Source: Trochalopteron elliotii | Lineage: Eukaryota > Chordata > Aves > Passeriformes > Leiothrichidae | Length of the DNA: 64,000 nucleotides | Assembly (NCBI GenBank): GCA_024734555.1 | Contig: JANPWX010000080.1 | Span: 3,539,419-3,603,418, forward strand | Direction: 5' to 3' | Part shown: one piece after another, positions 25,761 to 38,600 of the stretch | Layout of the letters: each line of letters begins with the position of its first letter | How positions within the stretch are numbered: position 1 is the stretch's first letter | Position numbers and translations under genes: made by a program | Notes under the pieces: generated by a model | What the model was told of the DNA's origin: nothing | The model's input: only the letters and a program-made list of their open reading frames with translations | The model's database searches: none

Positions 25761-25890
25761 GGGATTTTTGAACCCATGTATATTGTAGATATAGACTTGT
25801 GGCTCCAAATGAATTCTTTTAAATTTCAATAGAATGTTGCTCATAATCGGAAAAAAACGCTATCTGTTAAATAGCAATAGATTGAGAAGC

Positions 25891-25910
25891 AAACTAAACT
25901 AAACTAAACT
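25891..25910. repeat. (AAACT)4 pentanucleotide repeat
   Basis: Four perfect copies of AAACT, directly followed by a T run. Confidence 0.9.
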
Positions 25911-26964
25911 TTTTTTAGTCTTATGACTTGAAGGTCAACATTAGAGTACAGTGAATACTTGTAAATTGAAAATACAGGTGGAGAATAGGATGTTAGTCTG
26001 AGGAAATTATGTGGTTTTGAAAAAAGCAATTACCACTCAAGAAATGAGAAGGGAATTTTGTGTACTGGTTGCTAATCAAGTGTTTTGTATTTGTACACCA
26101 GTCTTTTTCTTTAATGGCTGCACAAAATACAGCTTCTCCGATGTTATCTAATATGCAAAACAATATATTTTAAAAAACCCACAAGCTCAAACCTTTTGCA
26201 TAATGTTTTCTGATAGCAGATGTAGATCTGTAGCAGCATAAATTAGAGCACTGTTCCAGAATGCTGGTGCATTTAAAGTTATGTCAGTCATGGGCAATAT
26301 TTGAGGCTGCTTGGCTCTTGGTCTCTTTGGGCAGGGTTATTTCCAGTGATATATTATTTTTTGATATAGCTAAATAGTTTTCTAAGTGCTTGTTTTTTAG
26401 CTATAATTAATCCTTTGAACATCTATAGCTGTTCCATTAAGACTCTCATAACTAATGAATTAAATCTGACAAAATCCCGTTGGAGATGCATTTAATTTAT
26501 TGGCTTTAAAATTCTAATGGAAGTAATTATGGATGTCCGAAGGATTAAGGATTACTTAACTAAGAGGTCAGTCAGCATTGCATCCATTTAGAGATGAATA
26601 AACTGAGGTGGTGGGAGATAAACAATAAATATAAAGAAAAGTATGTTAGAAAGACAGGAATGGAAGCCAAAGCTTGTAGTCAGTGTAGTTGCACTATATG
26701 GAAAAACTGAATATTCAATGTTTCTTGAAGGATTCACAATGTGTAGTTCATTGCTTTTCATTTTAATTGCAAGAATTTCATCCCTTTAAAAAGCATAGAG
26801 ATTGCATCTCTATTGTCCTAAGTTTGTTTCCTTCTCCTTCCCCATCCCCACTTTGTGTGACATTTTGGAGCAGATGTGTTTTCCTTCCTTTCAAAAACTG
26901 ACAGTATTAATTCAATCTGTAACTTCAGAGATGGAAAAGAGTTAATAGAAACATTAATAAGTAC
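25911..26964. other. Unique noncoding DNA
   Basis: Nothing recognised apart from a loose set of TAAT-type words at 26440-26560 that could belong to a regulatory element. Confidence 0.5.
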
Positions 26965-27035
26965 AACCTTAATAGGATTTGAACTCACAACCTTTGAAAT
27001 ATGAATTAGGAATTTATCTGGTAGTCTACACAGTC
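26965..27035 (-). ncRNA. tRNA-Met-like relic (tRNA pseudogene or tRNA-derived SINE head)
   Basis: Read on the minus strand, a tRNA layout is visible. An A-box-like TAGACTACCAGA lies at 27028-27017 (9 of 12 positions). A B-box-like AGTTCAAATCC lies at 26985-26975, and the A-to-B start distance is 43, as in a standard short-variable-arm tRNA. If the T loop is set at 54-60, the triplet CAT (27003-27001) falls exactly at anticodon positions 34-36, with U33 and A37 around it. The segment AAGGTTGTGAGTTCAAATCC resembles the variable and T-arm region of vertebrate elongator tRNA-Met. The acceptor arms (27035-27029 with 26971-26965) pair at six of seven positions if wobble is allowed. The anticodon and T stems are decayed, so a functional tRNA is unlikely. 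A MIR/CORE-SINE or other tRNA-derived repeat remains an alternative. Confidence 0.42.
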
Positions 27036-30000
27036 TTTCATTAGCAGCTGTGGGAATTTACAGGTGTTAAATTAGTTAGAGAAATGCTGCACTATTCCAT
27101 GAATGCAATAAAAAACATAATGAGAATCACAAGAAAATAAATTAATTCTAAAAAAGAAATCTAATGTAAGGGCAAAAAAGTTCAAATAAAACCTGCTCTC
27201 TAGTTTATAACAAGATTTTTGAGATGTCACCAATATTAGACCTAATATTGCATTGTTATGCTTCACTTGTTGAAATATTTTCATTAAATGCAAACTTTAG
27301 TGATTTTTTTTGCCCTCCCTCTTTAAAATGCCTTCATTTAAAATATTTCTGTGCAATAGTTTGCCTGTTGAAATGATATTGCAGTGTGATAGGTTAGGAT
27401 TAGAAGCCCCTGGTCTGGAGCCTCAGTCAGAAGGACGCTGGCTGCTCTTGGGTGTTGATGAGCCAAGGAGAGGGGGAGCACAGAGCTGCTGGAGGCAGAT
27501 GCTGCCCGGAGCCCTGCCCCCCAACTGGGTGGGGAGGAAGACAAAATGGATTGACCAAGGCTGAGTTATATTTCAAATATGTGACAGCTTTAAAAATTTT
27601 GAGTGAAAAATATGTTTCAGCTTCAAGGGCATTAAAATACTGCCATCCCAGCTGGCTAATGCATGAATTAAAAAAAGTGACCAAATGTACAAAAGCTTTG
27701 ACTTCGTGCATGGGACTTAGGTTAATTAATGCAGTTTTAGGTCTCACATTGCTTTTATTCCTTCTGGTTTTAGAAAAACAAAAACTCAGGTGTAAAGCAC
27801 TTTCAGTCAACAAATTCAGGAATTAGTTGTACCTCAGTGAAGGGAGAATGAAGAAACTTGTTACAGGGGCTTATAGATGATAGCTCAGAGACCAGCTCTG
27901 TGGGCTCAGCAAATCCGTATTATCCACATCCATGTAAGACATTTTGCTACATTACTCCCTGCAGTGTCTTCAGCAGTGTGTTACTGCTGGTGTACATTGC
28001 TGCAGCAGTTGCAGTGAAGGAAAGAAATTGCACTTGCTTAGTGGGGAGAGTAGTTCATTGGCACACAGGGCTGTAGTATAATCGCTGCTGAGACATCAGC
28101 ACAGATCCCCCAGTCTGATCAATATAGATGTGCTAGCAATGACTGTGGGCTCTCTGTGTCTTTTGACACAAAACAAAGGCTGAGCAGTGAGGTGGGATGT
28201 AGTCAAAAGCCCTTCCTCACCTGAAGGAAAAGTATGAAAAATGTTACTCTTTGATAGATCTTGCCTGTGTCAAGCTCAGGGTTTTTAGAATTTGTAGAAA
28301 CAGATATACCCATTTTGTCAAGAGCTTTTGAATCATAAACTGCAATGTGATCTGTGTTCCTGAGTTGCACCCAACCCGCCTGAACCTTAAGTTTGCAGAA
28401 ATCTTTAAAAAACCCACAAGCCATTCAGCACAGCCTAGCATGAACAGAGTGAGACAAAGTCAAATTGCTGAATGTTTTCTGACTTTCCATTTTTCTTGAA
28501 TAAGGGAGGTGTAAAACACTCCTGGATTATGGTAACCTCTTTTTTTTTCCTTTCCCCCTCCCCTCGCTTTGAATTCCTTCCAAAGCATTTTCGATCATTA
28601 GGGAGTAGATAATAATTTCAGTTTTAGCCTTTGAATATTCTTCTGGAATATTTAATCAAGTAAGAATAGGATACATTCAGCTTCTTTAGGTTTATACCCA
28701 TGAGTTTCCTCTCCCAGAATCTGTGATCATCATTTACAGCAGGTGGGTTAAGCTGCATAAAGGTCTCCAACCCTTGAAAAAATGTGGTGAGAAATACCCA
28801 GCTATGTTAGAGATTTATTTTGTTGGTTGGTTTTTCCAACGAGGAAAAAGAGCCTCTGCTGTCTGGAAGCCCTAGTTGTGAGCAAGCAACTTATACTGGT
28901 GATGGTACTGTCTGGCCTCTCTTCTCAAGGCTTTTTCTTGAATCAGTGAGTCCTGATGGATTAGTTATGGGACAGTTATATTGCAGGCATGTGGACTGAT
29001 TGTCAAGTTAATGTCTGTTGTTGTCTGTGGGTTTTCCCATTTTATGTTAGCTGTCTTGTTTTTTGGCTTTTTCTATTTGTTAACATCTATTTTATATTGT
29101 GATATATCTTCAGTGTGGCACCCTGTAGTAAATACAGGGAAACTAGGACTTGCTGGCAGCAAACACAATTTAGGATAAAATTGCTGTTAACCTTGAATTC
29201 AGTTGTATTGTATGACTTAAAATGGATCAGGAGTCTGTTCTGGTCCTTTAGAATTGCATTATTTAAATATGAGTATATTGTTTTCATATATCTAAATATA
29301 TATTATTTACCTCAAACATATATAGTATATTGAATTTAATATATTTTGAGAAAATACTTGGGATTTAACGGCATTTCATGACTTCTCAAAATTAAGGTTG
29401 AAACATGCATCACAAAAATGTTTCCTACATTATTTAAGAAAATATAACTTTTTCATTTGTTATATTGGTGAGATAATGACATTCAAATAATTCACAATTT
29501 GTAGTCTTTGCATATAGAGTATTCTGAATTTACAGATTTAAGTCCATATTGTTTCATTAATTTAAAGTGGAACTATAGACACACACATATCCCTGCATGT
29601 GATTTTTGTGAAAAAACACATCAGGAACATCTTAATATTTTAGTTCTTAGAAAAATAAATGATCATTACAAAATACACAGTAATCTGAGCAATCCTAGAA
29701 GTCCTGTTTGATCACATGTTCTTTAAGATTATTTTCTTTAAAATGCTTAGTATTTACTTGAAACCTTTAGGATCATTTACACTTTTTAGGATTAAAATAA
29801 GTTGCTCGAGAAGTCAAGAACCAAAAGAAGAATTTGATGTCAAACACTTCAGATCTCTCTGGAATGAATGTTGTACTTCAAACTTTGAGTTCACCCTGCT
29901 TTCCCTCATTTCATCTTTTGGAAGTATTTCTTTATGTCCTTTAACAGGATTTTTTAGCTTCTTGTGCATTTGTGTTGCTGGATATCACTGCTAGGTGAGT

Positions 30001-31803
30001 GAGAGGATTTTGGTTTTGGTTTTTTTTGAGGGAGGTGATGTAGGACACTTAAAAAGGATGCAGGTGGCTCAAGGGTCTGCAGTACCTCCAGAAGGTGGGT
30101 TAATTTTCCCTCCTCAGCACTGTCAGACAGAAGGCTTCTGACTTTAAACAGTGTAATTTCAACTGTGCAACTTTTACTGGGTCCAGATGGATGTGAGTCT
30201 TTGCTGTTGCTATATGTTCTTTGTTCCTGCATGTCTCATTTCTGACTGGGGACCTGAGGACTGTGCCCTGACTTCTCAGTATAAAGCATGACCCCCACAC
30301 ATCCTTCTGCTATAATAAATACTAGTGGGGTTCTTTTCCTCAGGCTTGTACCAAATGATACAAACAGTTTCAGGTGACCTTGTGTCCACTGTTTGGTCAT
30401 TCCTTTAAAACACAATTCCACCGTAATGTTTTGCTTGGCAAAAGTGAAGTTTCTAAATATTCCATTAAATAATCTGTAACATTTAAGAATTGCAATGCAA
30501 ATTATCCTCTCCGTTACAGGAGTGCAGACTCAATGACTTGTGTTCTTTTCTGTGGTTAACTGAGGGGACAAGCAGTTATTCACTGCACTTTGTTTTTCAC
30601 CTACTGATCGTCTTTAGTTGTGCTGAGTCCCTTCCCGCATGCTCTGTTATGCATGTATGGTAATCCAGTTCATATAAAATGAGATTTTATCCCTCTGCCT
30701 TCAAGATGAGCTCAGCTCTGGCTTCTGGACTGAACTCTTTATTCAGTCTTTCTTGTACCTGGAAGTTCCCAAAAATTCCAAACTTCTGTCTCATGCATTC
30801 ATTTGACTGTTCTATTTCTTTATTTTTAAAGCAGTTTGACACAGCTGAATTGTCTATTTAAATCACAATCAGTTGTAGGAAGTATGTAGAAAGTACTAGA
30901 AATACTCTCCAAAATTTCTTATGTAGTTTCAGAGGTGAGCTAAACATTTCTGAAAGAAGTCTGATTGTTATCCAAAATCTTCTTGGAAAAGAAGAATCAG
31001 ATGCTTCGTGTGTCCCTGCCTCTTATCTTCCACTCCTGCTCAGGAGGAAACTGCTTTAGAGACCCTTCCTGTTTGAATAAATGTGGGCATGTGCATTACT
31101 CACAGCATTAGTAGGCAATCAGACTCTTGCTCCCAGGAAAAATAAAGAAATGTTGTTTTGAGTTTTAGCATGTGTGCCCTCTCTCTTTTAAACAACATGA
31201 GAACTCTAGAAGGGGTCATTAGGCAGGATAGCTTGGTATGTTTGGTAATATTCTTGCAAGGGTCAAACCAACTCCCCCAAAACAGAGGTTCCTTAAGCAG
31301 AACTTGTGCAGCAACGCTGACACTATTAGTGGAGTGAGAACAACAGAGTTTGATGCAGGGTTGGATGAATTTATCCTGTATCATAAAGGTAATTTTAGCC
31401 TGCAATTTAGCAGGATCTGACGTTTTTCTATAAGTGGTGTAAAGTGTTATTGTGCTCATTTGGACTGAAGAGTGTGGGTAAAATTAAAGCAGTTCTGTAT
31501 TTGCTTCCTGCAGTGTTCAAAGTCTGGAGTAACTTACAAATGTAAATGAAAAAATATCAGATTGATTAGTAGATAAGTAATAGATTGTACATATAGCCAT
31601 GTGTAGGTAATGGGAAATTCTGTATGGGTTTTGGCCTGGAATTTGTATGCATTGAAAACAACCTTCAGCAGCTGTCTGGAAATCTTAGCTTTCAGATAGT
31701 CGGCTGTCCTGCTGCTTTGTTCAGTTGCTTTCAGAATAACAACTGAGGATTCCAGTGGCTCGATAGCACATCATATCTTGGGCTTGGGTAAGGATCTTAT
31801 TTA
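27036..31803. other. Unique noncoding DNA, nothing firm
   Basis: Overlapping frames occur on both strands at 27310-27826; both lie over a GC-rich patch (27410-27540) joined to AT-rich DNA and show no domain. The rest is AT-rich with short T runs. I see no repeat family. Confidence 0.5.
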
Positions 31804-31840
31804 AATAAAGCAGTATTTTCCATACAAAAAAAAAAAAAAA
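31804..31840 (+). other. AATAAA followed by A15: possible 3'-end or retrocopy tail
   Basis: AATAAA at 31804-31809 lies 17 bases before an uninterrupted A15 run (31826-31840). That is the spacing of a poly(A) signal to a cleavage site. It could mark the genomic tail of a retroposed transcript, or be chance. I found no target-site duplication and no recognisable coding body upstream. Confidence 0.25.
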
Positions 31841-31859
31841 TTAATATTTTAGTGTGACA

Positions 31860-33080
31860 TGCAAAACTGATGAATGACATTCTGTAAATCCAATACCTTT
31901 TTTTTGGCCCGTGGCAAATATACCACTCCTTTTGTAAAGGCCAAGAAATTAATGAATGATTTTATTCTTCCCCTTTGCAGCCTGCACTGGGTAATTATGT
32001 ATTATTAATAATGCAGCAGTACAAATGATATTAAATGAACTACATTTGTTAATGTAGATCTTATCCAACTGCTTTTTCCATCGGTGGACTGTTTCTCATC
32101 AGGGGGTACTAATTAGCTCTAATATGTGGAACGATGGGACAGAAATCCAATCAGATAAATAGGATAGATCTGGAAAAATCTAGGAAGGAAGAATACAATT
32201 TAAGATTCTGAGTGTATTATTAAGAGGAGAGATGAAAATTTATGCTATTTTGCTTTTACATATATTTCATGGTCATTTGAAAATAGTATCAGCTCTTGTT
32301 CTACCAGGTCTATAACGACTCACAGAATAAGCCATTTGTCAAACCTATGATGTTTGTTTTCTTTTGCAGTGATAGAAGAGCATGTAAAAGCTTTTGGAGT
32401 CTTTGCTGTGTTTGCTCTTGTATTTATTCAAGCTACTGTGTTGATGAAAATTAGTGATTGTCTATTGCTGTTAGATTTTTTTTTAAATCCCTAACCTCCT
32501 GATAAAGTTCTTTCCCTCTGTCTGTTTAAATAATAATCTGTTAATTTTTACCCCTATATTGTCATGCCTTTAAATGTGCTTATGCAATACACATCCATAA
32601 TGCATAAATGTACAGGACTTGATCTGACTGGCTAGAAATCAATGAAAAGATTATTGTACATTTCAGAGGGTGTTGTATGAGACCAAGTAATCATTCTTAT
32701 AGTTAATGTACTGTTGAGACCCAGTTCATATCAAAATGAAACCAACATAATTTCATTTGAAGGCAGGGGTTACATCTGTGTTACAGGACAGAAATTAAAT
32801 TAATCTCATACATTATTAACTCTACTTCACATTTGCATTGTGTTTCTTGTTAGTAGAGTCCAGCGGTTCTTGTATGCCGTGGGATGGACCATTATCATCC
32901 AACTACACAGTTTTCATTTCCTGTCCATCTCCAGCACCCTGAAACTGGAAGCTCATTTGAAAATCTGTGATAGCAAATTGGGCGCTCTGTCATCTGAAGG
33001 TTTGTAAACCATCACAGCAGGCAGTGTTTAAAATCCTCTAGCAAGCTGGATTGCCTCATACATTTTTAAAGATAATCAAT
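31860..33080. promoter_or_regulatory. Candidate conserved noncoding / enhancer block
   Basis: A repeat-free stretch with TAATTA at 31992-31997 and 32110-32115, the 12-bp palindrome ATTATTAATAAT at 32001-32012, further ATTA/TAAT words to about 32830, and an octamer-like ATGCATAA near 32600. CpG-containing islands of ordinary complexity (for example near 32862-32880) are interspersed. This motif mix resembles homeodomain-bound developmental enhancers in vertebrate gene deserts, but conservation is not tested here and the boundaries are soft. Confidence 0.25.
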
Positions 33081-33109
33081 TATACGAGTTTATATTCCCT
33101 CTGCAGCGG

Positions 33110-33330
33110 TGGAATCTCTTCCTGTTCTGTAGCGGCTCCGCCCTTCCCCACCCGCCCATCAGTCACGGCACAACAGGCCTGGCACAGCCCATTGCCATCA
33201 GCTGGGGAATGAGGGGTGTTTGTTGGGCTGGGGGCTGCAGCCAGCCCTGGGTGTTCCCCCAGCAGCCCTGCAGGGTGGGAGACATTGGTGGGAATGTGTG
33301 GTTACAGACAGCAGCCTCAGGAAACACAAC
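33110..33330. other. Small GC-rich patch with inverted repeat
   Basis: A CpG-bearing segment (33130-33175, including 'ggctccgccc') is followed by GC-rich sequence. It carries an inverted repeat GCTGGGGG (33227-33234) and CCCCCAGC (33256-33263). It is too short and too CpG-poor to be a CpG island. Frames on both strands are products of the base composition. Confidence 0.4.
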
Positions 33331-34805
33331 ACTGCTCTTAAAACTCTGCACAGCAATATATACATTCGGAACTATTTACATTTTAATACAACTATTTCAC
33401 GTAATTAAAGTAAACAGATAAGCAGATCAATATGTTGAAACAGATGTATAAATGTAGAGATAGACATATTGCACAGAAACCTTAATATTTCATCCAAATG
33501 AAATACTCTCTTCCAAATATGCCCTGTAGGAGTTTTGCTCAAGGCTATGCTTAGGTATAGTCAAAAATTCCCGATAGCTAGTCACGAGGGAAAATATGTT
33601 CTCTTACAGATAATTGCTACTGGCAGCTAGAGACCTAGAGAATTTGATGTGCAATAATGTGACCTGACTATGTATTAAACCTTTTTGAAGGACATGTGTA
33701 GAAAAATTTTATATGCTTTTCACACACTGTATTTTTTTTGGAATTTCACTTGTGTTAGCACATTTTTAACAACTTTCCTATGTTTAATATCTGTTACATT
33801 TCATCCCAATATTTCTCAGCCATAAAAGATCCTAATATTATGTGGGTTTTTTTTTCAAAACAAATGAGCTTAAAAAAAACTTAGGGTGAAGCAGAGAGTG
33901 AAGAGGAGATGGGAATGAGAATCAAACCCAGGTCACTTGTAAGGTATATGTAAACAAAGCAGAGTTGCATTATTGATGATGGAAGTGGAGAAAAAAACAC
34001 AGTAAATATTTTTTCTTTGAAAATACATGAGATTAACCATTCAACAGCTGCTTGTTTCTTCTGCTTCAGTCTGAACATCATCTTGTAAGCATCCAGTTTG
34101 TATCCATATACTTGCGTATATACGATTCTGTTGTCTTTCAGAAAGGCTTAAAAGATGTTTCCCTTTTTATACTAGAAAGGTAACATGTTGTATATTGCCT
34201 TTAATCCTATTAGAAAGCACATAGAATTTTTACAAAAATAAGTCAGATTTGTTTGCTATTGGACTTAACCTTTAGTGATGGTTTGTTTCATCTGTTTCCT
34301 AGTATTTGGGGTTATTACTAACCAGTGATGTATAGTTTGAGTTTGCATAAAATTCCAGGAACTGAAAATGAGCTTCCAAAAGATTCAAAATGCACAACTT
34401 CAATAGATATCTTTATATACCTTATGAAAATTCATGATATAATCTTGTTTTCTTGTTGGCAGATGTTAATAGGCAATAAATATATATATATTGTTGTTCA
34501 GTGGCCAAAGTTAAAAGACTGGAGTAACTGTTTCCTTGCACGATAAAGTCCTTTTGTTCCTTTTATTTATTTAAACCCCATCCTGGATTCCAAATTTAGA
34601 TCTATAGTTGATAAAAGTCACAGAAATTTTTATTTTATCTTTATAATTTCCTTTTTTTTTCACACTATATATGAATATAGACAACAATACAGTATTTCCA
34701 TGTAAGTTGGGATAATATTTCAGTTTAACATAGACATCTAAGTAAAACATTGTTTGACATTGGTAATACAAGAGAATTCTGACTTCTTATAAAAATGTCA
34801 TGGTT
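33331..34805. other. Unique AT-rich noncoding DNA
   Basis: Nothing recognised; short T and A runs only. Confidence 0.55.
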
Positions 34806-34829
34806 TTGCAATAATTTATATTATTGCAA
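34806..34829. repeat. Perfect 10-bp hairpin with TTAT loop
   Basis: TTGCAATAAT (34806-34815), loop TTAT, then ATTATTGCAA (34820-34829). Each arm contains a TTGCAAT word, a C/EBP-type half-site, in opposite orientation. Confidence 0.85.
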
Positions 34830-35384
34830 TATATGTGGTGTTTGTGGAAAATAGTAGAATGTAGATTACAGGAATTAAATAGAAAAATGAACTGCACAAC
34901 TATTCCTTCAAACTCCTTGGGGTGGCCAATTTAATGGGGCTACAAACTTTCTTTGCTGCATCCCAGTTTTGTGGAGATGAGGTCAGGACAGACTGTTTGC
35001 TGGGATTCAGCAAGTCTTTAGTCTTGATCCCACCTTCTTCTGAAGTTCCTTCTTTGCATTGCTGCCACGTAATAAGTACATTTGATAAATAAGTTCTAAT
35101 GGGAAATTATGAAACTGTAACACAGTTTTGTCTGGAAGGAAATCCTGTGGCTTGCTTGTCCCCGGGGTGTATCTAACTCAGCTGAATGAGTCCTAATATG
35201 CTGCAAGCCTGTTCTCTCTATCTTTCTGGAGATATTTGAAGTTGTTCCATTTGAGCTTTGATGGAAGCATTTTTGTGCTCCTTCAATTCCACAAGAAAGT
35301 ATCGGTGGAGTTATAAATGCACCAGGAGGGACATATATTTCCAGTTTTCTCTGGAGACATTCTGGTCCCAGTTGCTGTATGAGG
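34830..35384. other. Unique noncoding DNA
   Basis: Nothing recognised. Confidence 0.55.
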
Positions 35385-35620
35385 TGAGGTAGGCAGGTGA
35401 CATCAGGCAGTTATCAAATAAAAGATGAAGGCAGCAGCAACAGCAGGTTACAGCCTCAGGCTCAGCAAATATTCGATTCAGCTGCAGCAGGTTCAGGCCT
35501 GAGGCGGGACAGCAGAGCTGATCCTGCAGAAACAGAGTCCGACCTGTCACCACTGCAGCTCGTCCACCAGTGTCTGCAATGGGGAGGCTACAGAAACACT
35601 GTGGAGTCATGCAGTTACAG
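35385..35620. other. CAG/GCAG-rich, GC-richer patch
   Basis: Repeated but irregular GCAGCAG, CAGCAGG and CTGCAG words are spread over about 230 bases. Frames overlap on both strands (plus 35397-35693, minus 35311-35610). The plus frame is Gln/Ser-rich near its start, as CAG-rich DNA gives, and has no domain that I recognise. I cannot exclude an exon of an unknown transcript. Confidence 0.3.
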
Positions 35621-38600
35621 GTCAGTCACGCAATTTGCACCATCTGGATTGCTCCTTAAACCCAAAATTCCCCCAGAAATGGGAATTGGGTAACACCTGC
35701 TGAAATGAAAGGTGCATCGCTTAGAAGAATTTAAAAGTTGTTTCTGTGGAATGTGTAAAGAAAGACAGGTGTAAGCAAAGAAACTAAAAACAGACATAAA
35801 AGGTGTCCCAGTCTTGGCTACTGACAGCTGCTGAGCAGGCATTGACACTGACACAGGCACTGACATTGGGTCAGTGTAGGATCCTGAGGACCCTGGGAAA
35901 TGAGAACACAGGATCAGCAGAATTCATGGCCCAGGAAGGAAAGCATGAAAGAGACAATCCTTCGCATATGTCTGTAAGGAAATCTATAGTCAAGCAAATC
36001 TGTATGTCTTCCTTTTGTGTATTTGCCCCAATGAAAGTATTTTAGCCCCAAACCTCTCTGTTTCTCCAGTATTGGTCTAATTTTCTTTCTCTCCATAACC
36101 TGTGCTGCTCTTGGATCCTTAAGACCAAAGTTGGATATAGGAACTTTACTACTATACTTTGAGCTGCAAAAAATTGAAAATCATCCCTTCTTTAAAAAAA
36201 ACAAAACAAAAACCACCCTTCTATGTAGATAAGCAGAGCTTTCCATCTCCTAAAATCCATAACATAATATGTATAGTCTAACAGATAAAAAAAATTCTAG
36301 GTCTATTTTAATCTTGACAGTGAAATCACTTGAGAGTGGAGACAGAGCAAGTTGTTACACTGTGTAGTCATAAACATTTGGGCTTGTTATTTCTAGCACT
36401 CAGAGCTCAAAGTCAATGGGAATCTCTCCATAAATATGAAGCAAGAGATCAATCCTGAGAGCACAAGTTTTATTAATTGAAAGGCTAGACCTCAATAAAG
36501 TAAAGTGAAATATAATTCACAGAAACCAATTGATGCACTGATCCTCAAACGCCCATGTAAAAAAAATAAAACAAAAACCCCAACTATGGTTTCCTGTTAA
36601 AAAGTAGATGAAGAAACAGGAAGGAAAGATGAAGAAAAGGTCTGTCTGTCCAGAACACTGTATCTTCTTTACACATGAAACTCTGCTGAAGTCAGTGATA
36701 GTACAGACTGGAGAATTGCTAACTTGAGAACTGCAGCCAGAGAAACACAGGGGCAACGTACCAAGAATTTTTCTCTTTTGCCAAGCATAGTTGCATTTGT
36801 TTGAAATGGAAAAAAATTGATTAACTGAGAACAAGATTTTTCATTTCAAAGAAAAGAGAAATGAGAGTTTTTCTGGTCTCATCAATGACTTTGAAACACT
36901 TGGGCAAAGAAAATGTATAAACTCACTGTGTAATTCTGTAATTATTTAGATCACTGACATACAGCTTGTCTGTGAATTCATCCATGGGTATGCTTTACTG
37001 GGATTTCTAAAGCAAATGCTGAGGTCTAATTCTGGGAGGCTGTTATGAAATGGTAGAACAGTCCACAGGGGATAAAATTCTTTGCTAATAAACACCAGTT
37101 AAAAACGACATAATTACTGAATAAGCACTTTTTAAAATGAAAAGTATCTTAAAGTTTTTAAATAATGCACATTTAACACAGAGTGGTATCTCTGAAGCAG
37201 ATGTCTCCTTGACATGTGCATTCAAGCTGTTGGTGGTGACCTTGTAGGGCAAAGCAGTTTTGAAAATTAGTTTTTGCCTCCCAATCTGTGAAAATAGTGC
37301 TGTAGTGAAGATTTAATAAAAGTCATAGCTTCTCATCTAAGCTTATTTCAGCAAAGTAAACAATTAAAATAACAAATGTCAGCTATTTCTCAGCTTGACA
37401 GTTAACACAACACAGCTTTTGCTTAGCATGATGTATAGAATATATGGGAGGTATACCTATAATTCATTTCATCTAGGTATGGTTCACCTATTATATTTTA
37501 ATACAGTGATAAATTAACAAACAATGCAGCAGTTTTCAAAGTGGTGTGAGAGCTTGGGGAAAACCCATCTGGCATTCGAACAGTGTATGGCTAAAATAGA
37601 GGAGAAAAATGAAATTAGGGAATTTCTGAAGGATTTTAAGCTTTGCAAAGCGAAGGTAAAAAATTGTAACCCTTTCTCTTGACTTTTAAGTTCTGTTACC
37701 TACTGGAGTGGAGCAGAGATAGAGGAATAAGGTTTACATATTTATTGCAACATGGTTTTTGCCTAAAATGAAAAAAAAGCAAGAGGGCAGAGTTATGATT
37801 TTGAGTTACATGGCCCTGTGAAGTTAAATGTAACTCAGGAACTGAGTCAGAAGGAAGCTGCCATCATGTACTCTAAAAGCCTTTTTTCTGACAAAAGGAT
37901 GTGGTGGGTATTAGCACAAACTGAAGCAGCTCTCTGGGGTTTTGCCCACTCTTGCCACCTCTTCTGTGGGGCAGAATCCCCAAAAGGAAGCAGCCTCCAT
38001 GTGTCTCACACTGCCTGCATCCAGCCCCTTTGCAATACTGAAAGAGATTCTTTATGTGAACTTTGTGTTCTGCTGTGGGCAAGTCTGTGGATGCTTTCTT
38101 CTATTGGCCTGATGGTTTGGTGTAAAAAAGCATAAAAAATGAACATCTGAGAGTCAGGTTTCCATTCTTGACGTGCACCTGAGCAACCTTGTTAAGTCTG
38201 TGAGAGAAAGTAAAGTGTATAGTGTTTATAGCCTCTCATTTTGCAGTGCTGTTTTTGTGAACCCAACTTGAAGTGACAGAGGACTCTTAATTTCCACTAC
38301 AGACATCACTCATTTGAATGGGCAGAACTGCTTGGTCTTGTCTCTTGAAATCCCAGAACTAGGAGAGCATGCTTTGAGAAACTTGTCCTTAGCCTCTGGC
38401 ACAGATTTCTTAACTGCAAGGTATATGAAATGATTTTTTTTTCTGAATAGTTTGTGAAATAGAGATAACTCCCATTTGATTTTCTTGCAGAGGTAAGTGC
38501 CTGTTATAGCTGAGAAAGCAAATTGTGGAGACAGGTGAAAAGCCAATGGCCAATGTAAATAAGGTGATAGATTCAGAAAAGTCTAAGCACAGGTCCAAAA

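Noticed and set aside
25591..25844. Frames with poly-Phe (plus) or poly-Lys (minus)
   Set aside because: They are direct translations of the T45 homopolymer.
27427..27826. Overlapping 128- and 124-codon frames on opposite strands
   Set aside because: Both cover the same GC-rich patch. No domain, no codon pattern and no splice context favour either.
37571..37585. B-box-like word on the minus strand (GTTCGAATGCC)
   Set aside because: No A box at a suitable distance upstream.
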